Both the position numbers and the translations under genes were made by a program. This document shows positions 10,505 to 21,424 of a stretch of 64,000 nt of DNA, one piece after another; positions within the stretch are counted from its first letter, which is position 1; every line of letters begins with the position of its first letter. The notes under the pieces were generated by a model. The model had not been told where the DNA came from. It was given only the letters and a program-made list of their open reading frames with translations, and did not search any database. The DNA comes from Eriocheir sinensis (taxonomy: Eukaryota > Arthropoda > Malacostraca > Decapoda > Varunidae): contig NC_066528.1 of the NCBI RefSeq assembly GCF_024679095.1, positions 21,149,240-21,213,239 on the forward strand, in the 5' to 3' direction.

Positions 10505-11165
10505 GGGTGGCTTAACCGTTCATGGTGCAGAGAGTGTAACCCTTCTACTGTACCAAGAACCTCAAACATTGTATTGGTTGTATTAGTGTCGTATTCAAAA
10601 CATTTTGTCCCTGAGTGAGGTCAACTGACAGGGCTTTCATAGGAGTTGTGGGCATTTCAGGGGTAGTTTTATGACCCTGGTTGTAGCAAGACCTTTCCTC
10701 TTTACCATGAACCTATAAAACAAGTCAAAAGAACCAATTAATCTCCTTTACGGCCTTTGGAAGTAGCTGATGTGAGGAGCGGAAATGTCCGAGGCTCACA
10801 TTCTTGAAAACCATCCCGAGAGACTTGTATTTAAGGCTTCCGTAGGAGTTTTGGGCATTTCAGGGTAGTTTATGACCCTGGTGATAGATTAACCTTCCTA
10901 TGTACCATGAACCTTCAAACCACTCAATTAGAACCCGATTGATCTCCTTTTTGGCATCTGACAGTCACATTCTTAAAAATATTGTTCCAAGCGCACACAT
11001 TTGACAGGCTTTGTAGGAGTTGTGAGAATTTCAGGGGCAGTTTGATGACCCAGGTGGTAGTTTAACTTTCTCCTTACCATGAATCTTAAAACAAGACTCA
11101 TGAGAACTTGATTGATCTCCTTATTGACCTTTGCAAGTAGCTGACATGAGGCGGAAGGGTCTGCT
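10505..11165 (-). repeat. R100 units interspersed with head modules
   Basis: Single, diverged R100 units at about 10,618-10,715, 10,820-10,915 and 10,990-11,090 (reverse) alternate with a conserved ~65-bp head. The head contains the reverse complement of CTACTTCCAAAGGCC and GGAGATNAATTGGTTCT-like sequence, at 10,720-10,800, 10,925-10,980 and 11,095-11,160. The head also accompanies R100 units at 16.1, 17.2, 20.9, 21.1, 44.6 and 48.4 kb, so head and body form one composite repeat. Confidence 0.75.
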
Positions 11166-11199
11166 TCATAGATCTTAGGAAGGGAAGTTTGAGACGTAC

Positions 11200-11283
11200 C
11201 TTGAATCAGCTCCTTGACGACAGTAGACTCCATGGCTGGCGTTCCTTCCTCCTTGTCTTCCTCAAATTCCAGACTTTCCTCCT
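11200..11283 (-). CDS. Candidate internal exon, acidic, phase 1/1
   Basis: On the minus strand an acceptor-like ACATCACAG precedes 84 nt that are open in one frame only (two leading bases, one trailing). The donor is CAAG followed by GTACGT. The product is acidic at first (EESLEFEEDKEEGTP), then AMESTVVKELIQ. The segment is non-repetitive with mixed codon use, unlike the surrounding R100 repeat, and a length divisible by three makes it a symmetrical exon. No family is recognised. It could belong to the same gene as other minus-strand exon-like segments (17.3, 18.4, 27.1, 44.6 kb), but phases alone do not join them. Confidence 0.4.
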
Positions 11284-11289
11284 CTGTGA

Positions 11290-12265
11290 TGTACCTTTTC
11301 TCTCAGTTCTAATCATTCCTTTCCTCCTCTCATACGTACATCCTTCTCGGTAAATTCTTTTCACTGTATCGTATATATAGAGTTCCATTATTTGCTAGTT
11401 TCCCTTCCTCCTCATCTCTTAACGTATAAACGAGGCTTCCGGCAGAGAAATCCTAAGGCATGGTGACCTATTGTTACGTATATTAGAGTACGGTAACACA
11501 CTGAGAACAGATTACGAGACTTCCAGCCCTCCGCTCATCCTATGCAAGGTTTATTTTCCCTTGCAAGTAACTATATCTTGTTCTTCCTTTCCCCCCTTGC
11601 TAACTAGAACATAATTATTGCCATATTGCTCGTCATGATGTACGTTACAAGGAAAAGTGACCCTCCGTCTGCCCCATAAAAGTTGAGCTACCATTTTGAT
11701 TCGTCCCTCATTCATCCTTGGAGGGGTAGAGTCTGTCTTTCCCAGTGCAAATTAGAGTTAAATTGCTATGTTATGATACTAATTGCAAGGGGAAAAGAGA
11801 CCCTTCGTACAATTTACACAAGGGTCGCCCTTCCTAATGTCACCTCACTTCTCTGCCGTACGCCTCAAATATTTTAGTCTGTGATATGTTATCTGCTTTC
11901 TCTTTGTCTAAGGTATTTATGTCATAGTAATAATCTCATGTCTGTCTTATTTTCTTCTTGTTTCCACGTCTTTTATTCCATATGTTCTTATTGTCTCTTA
12001 ATTTCCATTGCTTTTTCAATGACTTTTGAGCTCTTTATGTATACAATCTCTCCTATTTTTAGTTCCTTCGTTGTCTTCTCTTATATCTCATATCTTGTTT
12101 CCAATTCATATATAATTCTTTTATATTATAAGTTTTTTTTTCTGTATGAAAATTGGTTCCTCCCTTTAATATATATAGAATTAGCTTAAGTCAATTATAC
12201 CTAAAAAAGTGTCCAGGGATATTAGCTAAATGGGTTTGGGGCAAGATAAAGTCATAGGTGTGGTC
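11290..12265. other. Unassigned AT-rich sequence
   Basis: No tandem structure or recognisable TE protein. Open frames here (for example about 100 codons at 11,881-12,189) are AT-driven and hydrophobic, with no recognisable domain. Confidence 0.5.
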
Positions 12266-12272
12266 CTTAACT

Positions 12273-12439
12273 TTATTTATAAGACTTCATAGTACAGATA
12301 CAGTTCACATCTTCTGTGACTGGCTTACAGAACAGTCCTTGCAGAGAAAAGTACAAGTCATCAGAGTTGACTAACACGACTTCTTTCCTTCGGCAGAATT
12401 GAACGGACATCTCGGTCTGCCTGCGGGACACCGCACACT
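12273..12439 (-). CDS. Candidate 3'-terminal coding exon, cysteine-containing protein of unknown function
   Basis: On the minus strand a strong polypyrimidine tract and acceptor (TTCTTTCTTCTTCCAG) is followed by a frame with two leading bases that runs 55 codons to TAA. The peptide has five cysteines (CAVSRRQ, VQFCRRK, GLFCKPV, NCICTM), suggesting an extracellular or secreted domain end. AATAAA (12,277 down to 12,272) overlaps the stop codon, so the transcript could end within 10-30 nt. Codon composition is mixed, unlike nearby AT-rich DNA. I recognise no family. Upstream exons would lie at higher coordinates, but a 545-bp (TA)n tract follows and none is obvious nearby. Confidence 0.45.
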
Positions 12440-12628
12440 CTGGAAGAAGAAAGAACACCAAGATGTCAAGTTCCTGCAGAATCAGCCTCTTAGTGAAGGA
12501 AATGTGCTCTATTTATTTAATAAATGATTGACAAAAAATAATTTTGTATTTATTTTAGAAAATTATATGGCTCACTTTTTTATATATGTTGCAATACTAT
12601 GCAATAAGTATATCCTGCAATAAGTTAG

Positions 12629-13177
<549 letters not shown>

Positions 13178-13189
13178 TTGCCAATAAAT

Positions 13190-13375
13190 AGAGGAATGGA
13201 AAGAGGAGATGAGTAAAGAAGGGAGAGTAAAAGATGAGTCAAAATGAGGGAGAAAATGAGTTAAAGAAGAATGAAAGGAAAAGTTGAGAGGAGGAGCTTG
13301 GAGAGAGAGCAGAAGAGAGGAGTGGTAATGAGAGAGTAGACATAAACAATTACCAAAACGCCAAATGAAATTAAA
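13190..13375. repeat. Purine-rich low-complexity stretch
   Basis: GA-rich irregular sequence between the TA tract and the 320-bp duplication; no clean period. Confidence 0.6.
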
Positions 13376-13394
13376 CAAATATGTCGGCAAGAGA

Positions 13395-13985
13395 AGCCTG
13401 AACCACACACAGAAAGAGAACAGAGGTGAAATCTGTGACAGCCGAAGCAAATTTTACACAAACTACAAGACGTCCAGCTAAGATAGGCATAAGAGACCTT
13501 GTATATGGTAAAGGCAAGGGGTTGGGAGTCTCATAAGTGTTCTGGGGGGAGGAATCCAACCCTAATATACTCGAGAACAGGTCACTTAAACCCGATCTTG
13601 GCTGGATGTCTCGTATATTACGCACTGAGGAGGAACAGAATGACAGAAATAACATGGAATGATATACAGACAAAATAATCATTAAGAAAGACACTGAGGT
13701 ACGACACCTATACGTATAAAACAGAAGGAAAATCTCACAAATTGCGTCAGGATCTGAGAAACCGAAGCCAACATTACAAAAACTGCCTGGCGTCCAGCCG
13801 AGATGGGCACGTGGGACCTTGTATATGTTATAAGCAAGGGTCGGGAGTCTTGAAATGTGTTCTGGGAGGGAAACTGAACCCATAATTTACTGAAGAACAG
13901 GTCACTTAAACCCTCTCGGCAGGACGCCTCGTATATAAAACATTACGCACTGACTAGGAACAGACTGATTATGTGTAGAGAGAGA
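13395..13985. repeat. Tandem duplication, period 320 bp
   Basis: The landmark CGTCCAGC occurs at 13,471 and 13,791. Similarity continues through GACCTTGTATATG, GGGAGTCT, TGTTCTGGG, GAACAGGTCACTTAAACCC and ATTACGCACTGA in both copies. The copies differ by about 15-20 percent by eye. The 170-codon minus-strand frame across them has no recognisable domain. Confidence 0.85.
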
Positions 13986-14114
13986 AAGTGGGGAGGAGGA
14001 AAATACACAATGGAAGGGAGAGAAAGGTCCAGAGATGGAGGTATAAGGGAGGAAGAAGGATGAAGAGGCAGTCACCACAGGCCAGCCAACACCTCAGGTA
14101 ACGTACGGACCCTT

Positions 14115-15139
14115 GGAGAGGCAAACCCAACAAAAAATTTATTGAGTGAGAGGAGATTTATTGAGAGAGAGATTTATTGTGATAGAGGAGATTTATTGAG
14201 AGAAAGAGGAGATTTATTGAAGAGAGAGATTTATTGAGAGAGAGATTTATTGAGAGGAGATTTATTGAGAGGAGATTTATTGTGATAGAGAAGGGTTATT
14301 GAGAGAGAGGAGATTTATTGTGATAGAGAGGAGATTTAGTGAGAGAGGGTATATATTGAGAGAGAGAGTGGAGATATTGAGAGAGAGATGATATATAGTG
14401 AGAGAGAGAGGAGATTTGTTGTGAGAGAGGAGATTTATTGAGAGAGTAGATTTATTGAGAGAGGATATTTATTGAGAGAGAGAGGAGATTTATTGAGAGA
14501 GAGAGGAGATTTATTGAGAGAGAGTATATTTATTGTTAGAGAGAGTAGATTTATTGAGAGAGGATTTATTGAGAGAGAGGAGATTTATTGTGATAGAGGA
14601 GATTTATTGAGAGAGAGAGAGATTTATTGAGAGAGAGGAGATTTATTGAGAGAGAGATTTAGAGAGAGATTTATTGAGAGAGAGGATTTATTGAGAGAGG
14701 AGATTTATTGTGATAGAGGAGATTTATTGAGAGAGAGGAGATTTATTGAGAGAGAGAGAGAGGAGATTTATTGAGAGAGAGAGATTTATTGTGATACAGA
14801 GAGAGGTGATTTATTGAGAGAGAGAGGAGATTTATTGAGAGAGAGAGGAGATTTATTGTGATAGAGAGGAGATTTATTGTGATAGAGAGGAGATTTATTG
14901 AGAGAGAGAGAGATTTATTGAGAGAGAGAGAGATTTATTGAGAGAGAGAGAGATTTATTGAGAGAGAGAGAGATTTATTGAGAGAGAGAGAGATTTATTG
15001 AGGAGAGAGAGTAGAGATTTATTGTGATAGAGAGGAGATTTATTGAGAGATGATTTATTGAGGAGAGAGAGAGAGAGAGAGGATTTATTGAGAGAGAGAG
15101 AGAGAGATTTATTGAGGAGAAAGGATTTATTGAGGAGAG
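14115..15139. repeat. GAGATTTATTGAGAGAGA-type tandem array, left part
   Basis: Roughly 20-26-bp units of GAGATTTATTGA followed by variable (GA)n. Some units carry TGTGATAGAG in place of TGAGAGAG. The array resumes at 15,721, after the hAT-type insertion. Confidence 0.95.
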
Positions 15140-15712
15140 CAGGGACGTGCAGAACTTTCAGGGCAGGTGCTCAAGTGAAAAAAGGGCAAAATATAGTAAT
15201 GAGGAGAATAAAACATATATCTGCTCAATACCCTTTCAAATTTGTTTAAACTGCTCAGAAGTGAAAAAGAGCAAAAATATAGTAATGAAGGAGAATAAAA
15301 CATATATCTGCTCAATACCCTTTCAAATTTATTTAAACTGTCATAGGTACCAGCAGGCTAATATTTTATATGAACATAAAGTAAGGACAAGATGGCGTCG
15401 AGGCCTCCCCTGCTGGCTGCTTGTCGTCCGGACGGCCTGGTGTTGACTATGTTTAATATAAGTATGATTGGGATGGGACTATATTCAGCTCTGAATGGGA
15501 AAATTAATTAAGCTGATAAGTAAGACATGTATGGAACTAATTATAAGATTAGGCACTAGTAAATTAAGCGAAATATGTAATGAAGTCGTGTCAATCCTGA
15601 GACATCGAACAGGCGGGGCACAGGCCTGTATTACATTTCTCTGAAAGGGCACTTTTAAAACAGGAGCAAAGGGCAGGTGCTTGGGCACCCTAGCACCCCC
15701 TCTGCGTGCCTG
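15140..15712. mobile_element. Non-autonomous hAT-type transposon (MITE), 573 bp
   Basis: The element begins CAGGGACGTGCAGA. The reverse complement of its other end begins CAGGCACGCAGA, giving short imperfect terminal inverted repeats starting with CAG, as in hAT elements. It is flanked on both sides by the same 8 bp, GAGGAGAG (15,132-15,139 and 15,713-15,720); 8 bp is the target duplication length of the hAT superfamily. It sits within a repeat array that continues on both sides. Inside, an ~88-bp segment is duplicated in tandem (15,172-15,258 and 15,260-15,345). There is no transposase frame. Because the target is GA-rich, the flanking match could partly be chance, but the ends and the array break agree with it. 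Confidence 0.8.
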
Positions 15713-15720
15713 GAGGAGAG

Positions 15721-15795
15721 AGGATTTATTGAGGAGAAAGGATTTATTGAGGAGAGAGAGAGAGGATTTATAGGAGAGAGAGAGAGAGAGGATGA
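15721..15795. repeat. GAGATTTATTGA array, right part
   Basis: Continuation of the array at 14,115-15,139 beyond the hAT-type insertion, with AGGATTTATTGAGGAGA-type units and a terminal (GA)n run. Confidence 0.85.
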
Positions 15796-16069
15796 ACAAA
15801 ATACTATATGATAGACAAGAACATTTATATAATCTTAATTACCAGGCACACCATGAGGCACTCAACAGGAGAGGAAGTCCTCCACCTCTTCAAGCTAACC
15901 TCCACAATGGGTTGAGTAGCTCACTCCTTTAGACACTTCCTAAGGTATAAATCTCCTTCAACGAATGTATTTTCCTCCCTTACTGACGTACAGAATCTTC
16001 ATCCTAAGAGCTGCTAAGAAAGGTTACTAAGGTAGATATACTTAGATGCCTCACTCCCTCACATCAGAT

Positions 16070-16420
16070 ATTTCCAAAGGCCAAAAATGAGGTCAGTTAA
16101 GTCTTATTGAATGTTTTGGCAAGTTCATGGTTCAGAAGAATGGTCACACTACCACCAGGGTCATTAAACTACCCCTGGAAATGCATAAAACTCATTGAAA
16201 GCCTTCTCAAATGTGTGTTTTCAGGTTCATGGTACAGAAGAAGGGTCACACTACCACCAGGGTCATTAAACTACCCTGGAAATGCAAAACTCATCCAAAG
16301 CCTTCTCAAATGTGCATTTCTTCTGATCATGGTACAGAAGTCACATTACCAGAAGGGTCATTAAACTACCCCTGGAAATGCCCCAGACTCCTCCGAAAGC
16401 CTTGCCATGTATGTGCTGCT
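16070..16420 (+). repeat. R100 composite: head plus 3 forward units
   Basis: A head (CAGATATTTCCAAAGGCC) at about 16,065-16,115 is followed by three forward units with TACCACCAGGGTCATTAAAC. The last unit is diverged. Confidence 0.85.
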
Positions 16421-16539
16421 GGGTGCAATACAGGCTTAGTCCTCACGCAGGAGCCCAGCCAATGCGAGACTAGACTAGCCGTGCCGTGTGAGGTCAGAGC
16501 GTCAAAATACAATTAACCCGGTATCAGACGGGCCAATTT

Positions 16540-16730
16540 TATGGCTTTACCGTGTAGCAGCGACAGGCCAAATTTTGCCATGACATAAACCCCTAAAATA
16601 GATGATACATAGGGTGCCTTTGGAGGACCCAAAACTTCTCAGGTTTAACTCGTAATACTTTGCACAGTCCCAACACTTATTTTCCTTCTCATGTATTACC
16701 TATAGATAACATAGGAGGGAGGAGTCAACA
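16540..16730 (+). repeat. Dispersed repeat C copy
   Basis: It contains ATGGCTTTACCGTGTAGCAG and then AAAATAGATGATACATA. The same order occurs at 40,777-40,975, and the second block recurs at 41,505. Unclassified dispersed repeat. Confidence 0.65.
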
Positions 16731-16794
16731 CCAAACAGACTATTTGAAATGATTATACTGAAGTCGTTTGATCCTAATTCTGTCCTTTCATGGT

Positions 16795-17235
16795 TTTTCA
16801 TTATTTCAGGGGTAGATTTGTGACCTCGATGGTAGTTTGATCCTTCCTCTGTATCATGAACCTAAAACACAGATTTGCCAAGGTTTTCGTAGGAGTTTTG
16901 AACATTTCAGGAGCAGTTTGTGGCCCTGGTGGTGTGACCTTTCCTCTGTACCATGAACCTATAGAAACACACATTTGTCAAGGATTTCCTAGGAGTTGTG
17001 GGCATTTCCAGGGGTAGTTTTGTGGCCCTGGTGGTAGTGTGACCCTTCCTCTGTACCATGACCCTGAAGAAACACACATCTGGCAAGGCCTTCCTAGGAA
17101 TTGTGGACATTTCCAGGGTAGTTTATAACCCTGGTGCTGGCCTAACCCTTCTTCAGTTGCATGAACCCCAAAACACTCATTGCAACCCAACTGATCCCCT
17201 CTTTAGCCCTTAGAAATAGCTGATGTAAGAAGCAA
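16795..17235 (-). repeat. R100 composite: 4 reverse units plus head
   Basis: Reverse units at 16,795-17,165 (CCCTGGTGGTAGTGTGACCC motif) run into a head module at about 17,175-17,235 (CTGATGTAAGAAGCAAAACT). This mirrors the forward composites. Confidence 0.85.
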
Positions 17236-17246
17236 AACTGTCTTAC

Positions 17247-17394
17247 TATACTGGCCAAAGACATGCCCAAGTTGGTGGCAATGCAGACCCCACAAGACTG
17301 CCACAAAGTCATCATTATCCTTGACGGTGAAGGCCTCAGTCATCATCAAATAGCACAGCCGATTAGTGTGTCCATCTCTAACGTATGAATGGGT
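17247..17394 (-). CDS. Candidate internal exon, unknown protein
   Basis: On the minus strand an acceptor TGTTGTCTGCAG leads into 148 nt open in frame 0, ending at a donor-like GTAAGA. The peptide opens THSYVRDGHTNRLCYLMM and closes with GLHCHQLGHVFGQY. Codon use is mixed and the segment is not repetitive. However, the donor lies where the R100 head begins, and that portion (TTTTGCTTCTTACATCAG on the minus strand) is repeat sequence, so the splice boundary is uncertain. No family is recognised. Confidence 0.35.
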
Positions 17395-17734
17395 CTGCAG
17401 ACAACATGTGGTCACAGGCTCCACTAGTGACAGGCCTCAAAGCCTTGCAGCAGATTTTTAACAGTGTAATCACAGCAGGGGTGCACAGACTCATTATTAA
17501 ATAGATACCTATCATCCTCATATATCGTATAGCTATGGTGCAGTATGTACTTTACGTATTAATTTTGGCAGATATTATAATTCTGTATAATTTTACCGGT
17601 AATTATGCTTCTATACCACCACCTAGAGTTATCATTGACTCAATTAAATAAGGATGAGGTCAGCCCCAGCATTTAAACTGCCTGAGAATGGTCCATGTTA
17701 TTAAGGATGTACTGATACAAAACATGAAGAAACA

Positions 17735-17815
17735 CTCATTAGAACCCGATTGCCCCCTCTTTGACCTTCAGAAATACAGAACATAGTTGACGTGAGAAGC
17801 AAAAGTGTCTTATAA
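17735..17815 (-). repeat. Isolated R100 head module
   Basis: A copy of the head (ATTAGAACCCGATTG and AGTTGACGTGAGAAGCAAAA) without a recognisable R100 body next to it. Confidence 0.6.
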
Positions 17816-18029
17816 TACCAATCCCAGGATATAGTTAATATTGTGTCATCAAAACCCAGATTGAATTCAAACCTCTCCTCGTCCATCCCACTCTGATTGG
17901 GCTCATTAACGCCTCCCTGCACTGTGGCCTTGTTTAAGAGGCCCCGAGCCAGAAGGACGGAACAGAGAGGAGAAAGCTGTTGCTGAGAGGAGAAAATATA
18001 AGAAAAGATTTTAATGGGCGACCAAGATA

Positions 18030-18078
18030 GATATTTGAGAGAGAGATAGAGAGAGAGAGAGAGAGTGAGATAGTGTGA

Positions 18079-18128
<50 letters not shown>
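18030..18128. repeat. (GA)n microsatellite
   Basis: Interrupted GA dinucleotide tract with GATAGA and GTGAGA variants. Confidence 0.95.
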
Positions 18129-18131
<3 letters not shown>

Positions 18132-18346
18132 AACTCCACTAAAGATGATCCACAAAGTCTCAATGGATGTATATAATCCCCCTTGCATGGACCCTAACGA
18201 AACAGACCAGCTATAGTGTAAGCTATCTAATGAGGCCTTCTCCCCTCGACAACAACAAAACTACAAAAACATCACACTTTCCCTCCTTATTATAAAAATT
18301 CATGATTGCTCGTTAACCATTTTAGAAAAAATAAATTAACACTCAC

Positions 18347-18414
18347 AATGGGTTCCTCCTGTGTTCCTCGTCTTCTTCTTCCTCCTCCTCCTCCTCTTCT
18401 TCGTTTAGTAGTGT
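18347..18414 (-). CDS. Candidate acidic internal exon
   Basis: On the minus strand an acceptor CTTGATTTGCAG precedes 68 nt, followed by a donor GTGAGT at 18,346-18,341. In the frame with no leading bases it reads TLLNEEEEEE, further acidic residues and EEHRRNP, open throughout, leaving two bases. It resembles the acidic splice-bounded segments at 4,009, 27,049 and 44,561. It may encode a charged linker or be a GAA/GAG microsatellite next to fortuitous splice motifs. Confidence 0.3.
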
Positions 18415-18419
18415 CTGCA

Positions 18420-19295
18420 AATCAAGTTGGGTGTCAATTAACTGTGTAAACATTAACATACTTTTTTACAGTAAACAATTCAAGAAAAAAAGAACCAATA
18501 ATGAAAAAAGCCCGTCCTCCAAAAAGATATCATTATAAATTGTGTAACAACTTCAGCATCTTGGTAGTGTACCCAGTGCAGTCCAGCCCAGTATCACAAG
18601 TCTACAACAAAATGACCTGACCTGTCTCCCAAAACCTAGTCCTGATTTGGTATGTAATGACCTAGCCACCATAGTAACCTGTCCCAAACATTCATAACAG
18701 CTTTTCAAATGAGCAGAGTGCGGCGTCATTACGTTCAAGGCTTTATTCAGAAGGTAATTCTAACCTATACAGCACTTCCCTTCAGTACCAGGAGGCTGCG
18801 TGTCCCCTGCGGCTGTTTAACCCTTCAACTAACACGCTGTATGTATCCCACCATTGCCTGGAAGAGTGGCGTAATGGGGAGAATGGGCATGGGGAGGGCC
18901 TGGACCCCATTAGAGTAAACCCATTGACTCTACTGTTTGGCAAGTGCAATTTAGCTTATCCGAAGGGTTTGGCCCCAGTCCAAGTCGATATATGAGGTAC
19001 AGTCAACGTTGCCACCTTACCATGAACCACCGTGAACATATATAGCATCTTTTATTTTTACTCATAAGTATTGACACAAAAGCATCAATACTTGACACTA
19101 ATAACATTAACTTTAATTTTAGGGCATTATTGGTGCTTGTACAATAGTTTTAGGGTCTTGAAACAATATATGCAATGATTTGGTACATGGCAACGCTGGG
19201 TACAGTGTTGCTGTGATGGTATACTGTGGACTTATAATAATGTAATATGGCAGTGTACAATTTAGGTCAATCATAGCACACACCCATTGTAGCTT
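18420..19295. other. Unassigned sequence
   Basis: No recurrent repeat, RNA gene or convincing coding frame is seen. Confidence 0.5.
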
Positions 19296-19298
19296 AGT

Positions 19299-20647
19299 GG
19301 ATTCATCAAACCATTTACCGGACCTCTGTCTGGTAGAATCTCATGGTATCTCCCCACCAGTAAATCGGCATTCATCAACCACTTACGAGACGTGGTAAGG
19401 CCAAAAGTTACTGCGCTCCGAGCACCCGTAACTGAGTTACCACAGGCGTGGTAAGTGCTTAGACACTGCCGTGGCTCATGTTGGAGGCGATTTTGAGCCA
19501 ATGTATTTTTACCTCGTAACGTGCCCTACACCATCAGAAGCAGAAAAGTATGCAGATTTAGGATCTGGAGCTTATAGAAGCGATGTGGCAAAACCAGCTG
19601 AGTCTGAAGGAGTTGAAGAGAAATAAATGCAAGAAAATGTGTACTCCTATTCATTTAACTTTGATTTTCGTATGTGTATTTACACATTATTGTTACAATT
19701 TTATGCTAGTGTGATGCAGAATTTTCTCAAGAAGATGATGGTCTACATTTTCTCAAAAATGAATGTTGGGGTCAGGAAACGGGGTGGGAGTGAGGTGTGT
19801 GAAGTCGTCGGTTTGGGATGAACTGGGCACTTTTCCCGTGCACAGCCTCAGGCTGGCTTCACTTGCAGGCCGCACTCTATAGTATGTAAGTCTGTGGAAC
19901 TGTCCACCCATGACTTTTCCTACTTGTTAAAAACACTGCAGAGGAATAATGTTCTGCCTGTGACAGTCACCTCCGTCTCAAGTCTCCAATATTCTTGCTG
20001 TGGAGTTTAATGTCGTAAAATTTTGCTCTGACCTCCTCCACACTACTCACGAAGCCACTTGATCACGCCATTCACCTCAGCAGCCACAACTTCCCATACA
20101 CCCATTGCTTGGCTGCACCAGTGAGGCATGATGACAATGGCCCCTAGTCAGTTTGGTTGCGAGGGGTGAGTATGGGCAAACATTAGAATAATACCCAATC
20201 TTGTGATAGCGAGGCACGCAGCTGGCGTTGGCGATGGAAAACTACGTGGTAACATACAAAAATGTTCAGAATATTGCTAGGCTACATAAGCAAGTATATT
20301 TTATTTCAAGAATAAATATACAAATAGCAGCATTCATTCGTAAAAAGCATACATCTAATTGAGGATCACCACGCTAATTATTTGTTTTAAGGCAGTATTT
20401 ACGCCTGTACAATACACATGTCTTGATTTTGAAGTCTGTGTATTAGTAAACAAGCGACACGTGAAAGCTGAAATACAGCATCAAAATTGTGCGTGATTGG
20501 CTATCAGCCAACCAATTGTTGCTAAGTGCGAGTTACGGGCGTTACCATACTGTTGATGAATGCCGTGTTTGAAAGATGCCGCAGCTCTGGTAGCGCTCGG
20601 TAAATGTGAGAGATACCAAAGGCGTGGTTGGTAAGATTGATGAATCC
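19299..20647. mobile_element. Possible non-autonomous element with inverted ends, 1.35 kb
   Basis: The left end carries GGATTCATCAAAC at 19,299 and GGCATTCATCAAC at 19,377-19,389. The reverse complement of the right end carries GGATTCATCAAT (to 20,647) and GGCATTCATCAAC (20,552-20,564). The two motif pairs are nested in mirror order at similar spacing (78 and 83 bp), with further patches such as GGTATCTC and TTTACCG between them. This suggests imperfect inverted repeats of at least 90 bp. No transposase frame lies between, and target duplications were not found. Confidence 0.45.
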
Positions 20648-20699
20648 GGGCCTAGGCGGCATTCTGAGCCTCAAGTTAACCAATTTTAAAGGCGAAAAG

Positions 20700-21290
20700 G
20701 TGGTCAGTCGGTTTCTAATGAGTGTTTTCTTAGGTTCATGGTACAGAGGAAGGGTTAAACCACCACCTGGGCCAAGCCTGGGAATGCCTATGACTCCTAG
20801 GAAAGCCGTCTTAAGTATGTGTCTTGGTTATATTTAAGAATGTGACCATCAGACACTTCTACCTTTCACATCAACTATTTCCAAAGGACAAGGAGACTAA
20901 TTAGACTCTATTGAGTGTTTCTTTTAGGTTCATGGTACATAGGAAGGGTTATTAAACCACCACCTGGGTCATGAAGCTAGTACCCCTGGAACGACCTCAA
21001 GCTTCTCTGGCGCCTTGTTAAATGTGTGTTCCAGGAGGGCAATTAATATGACCTGACCCTCATCAACTACTTCCAAGGCCAAAAGGAGAATATTTAGGTT
21101 CTATTGAGTGTTTCTTTTAGGTTCATGGTACATAGGAAGGGTTGTTAAAAGCACCACCTGGGTCATGAAGCTAGTACCCTGGAACGACCTCAAACTCCAA
21201 TGAAGCATGTTAAATGTGTGCTCCAGGTGGGCAATTAATATGACCTGACCCTCACATCAACTGTACTCCTTGACGATTTAGACTCTTTCA
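20700..21290 (+). repeat. R100 composites: three heads each with one forward unit
   Basis: Single units begin at about 20,730, 20,928 and 21,117 (AGGTTCATGGTACA), spaced about 190-200 bp. Each is preceded or followed by the head (CATCAACTATTTCCAAAGG and variants). Here the composite itself is tandemly repeated with a ~195-bp period. Confidence 0.85.
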
Positions 21291-21424
21291 AAGTATACTG
21301 GATGACAGTAATAGATAAGATACATATACAAAAATAAACACATAGATTTACATAGTTGAAATATACATACATATTAAAACAGTGTACAATTTTACAAATA
21401 TAGATTATATATATATTTTTTTTT

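Noticed and set aside
17818..17916. An exon-like minus-strand segment (GGVNEPNQSGMDEERFEFN)
   Set aside because: The acceptor is modest, the donor (GTATTA) is weak and lies at the start of an R100 head, and I was not certain of the exact bases at the junction.
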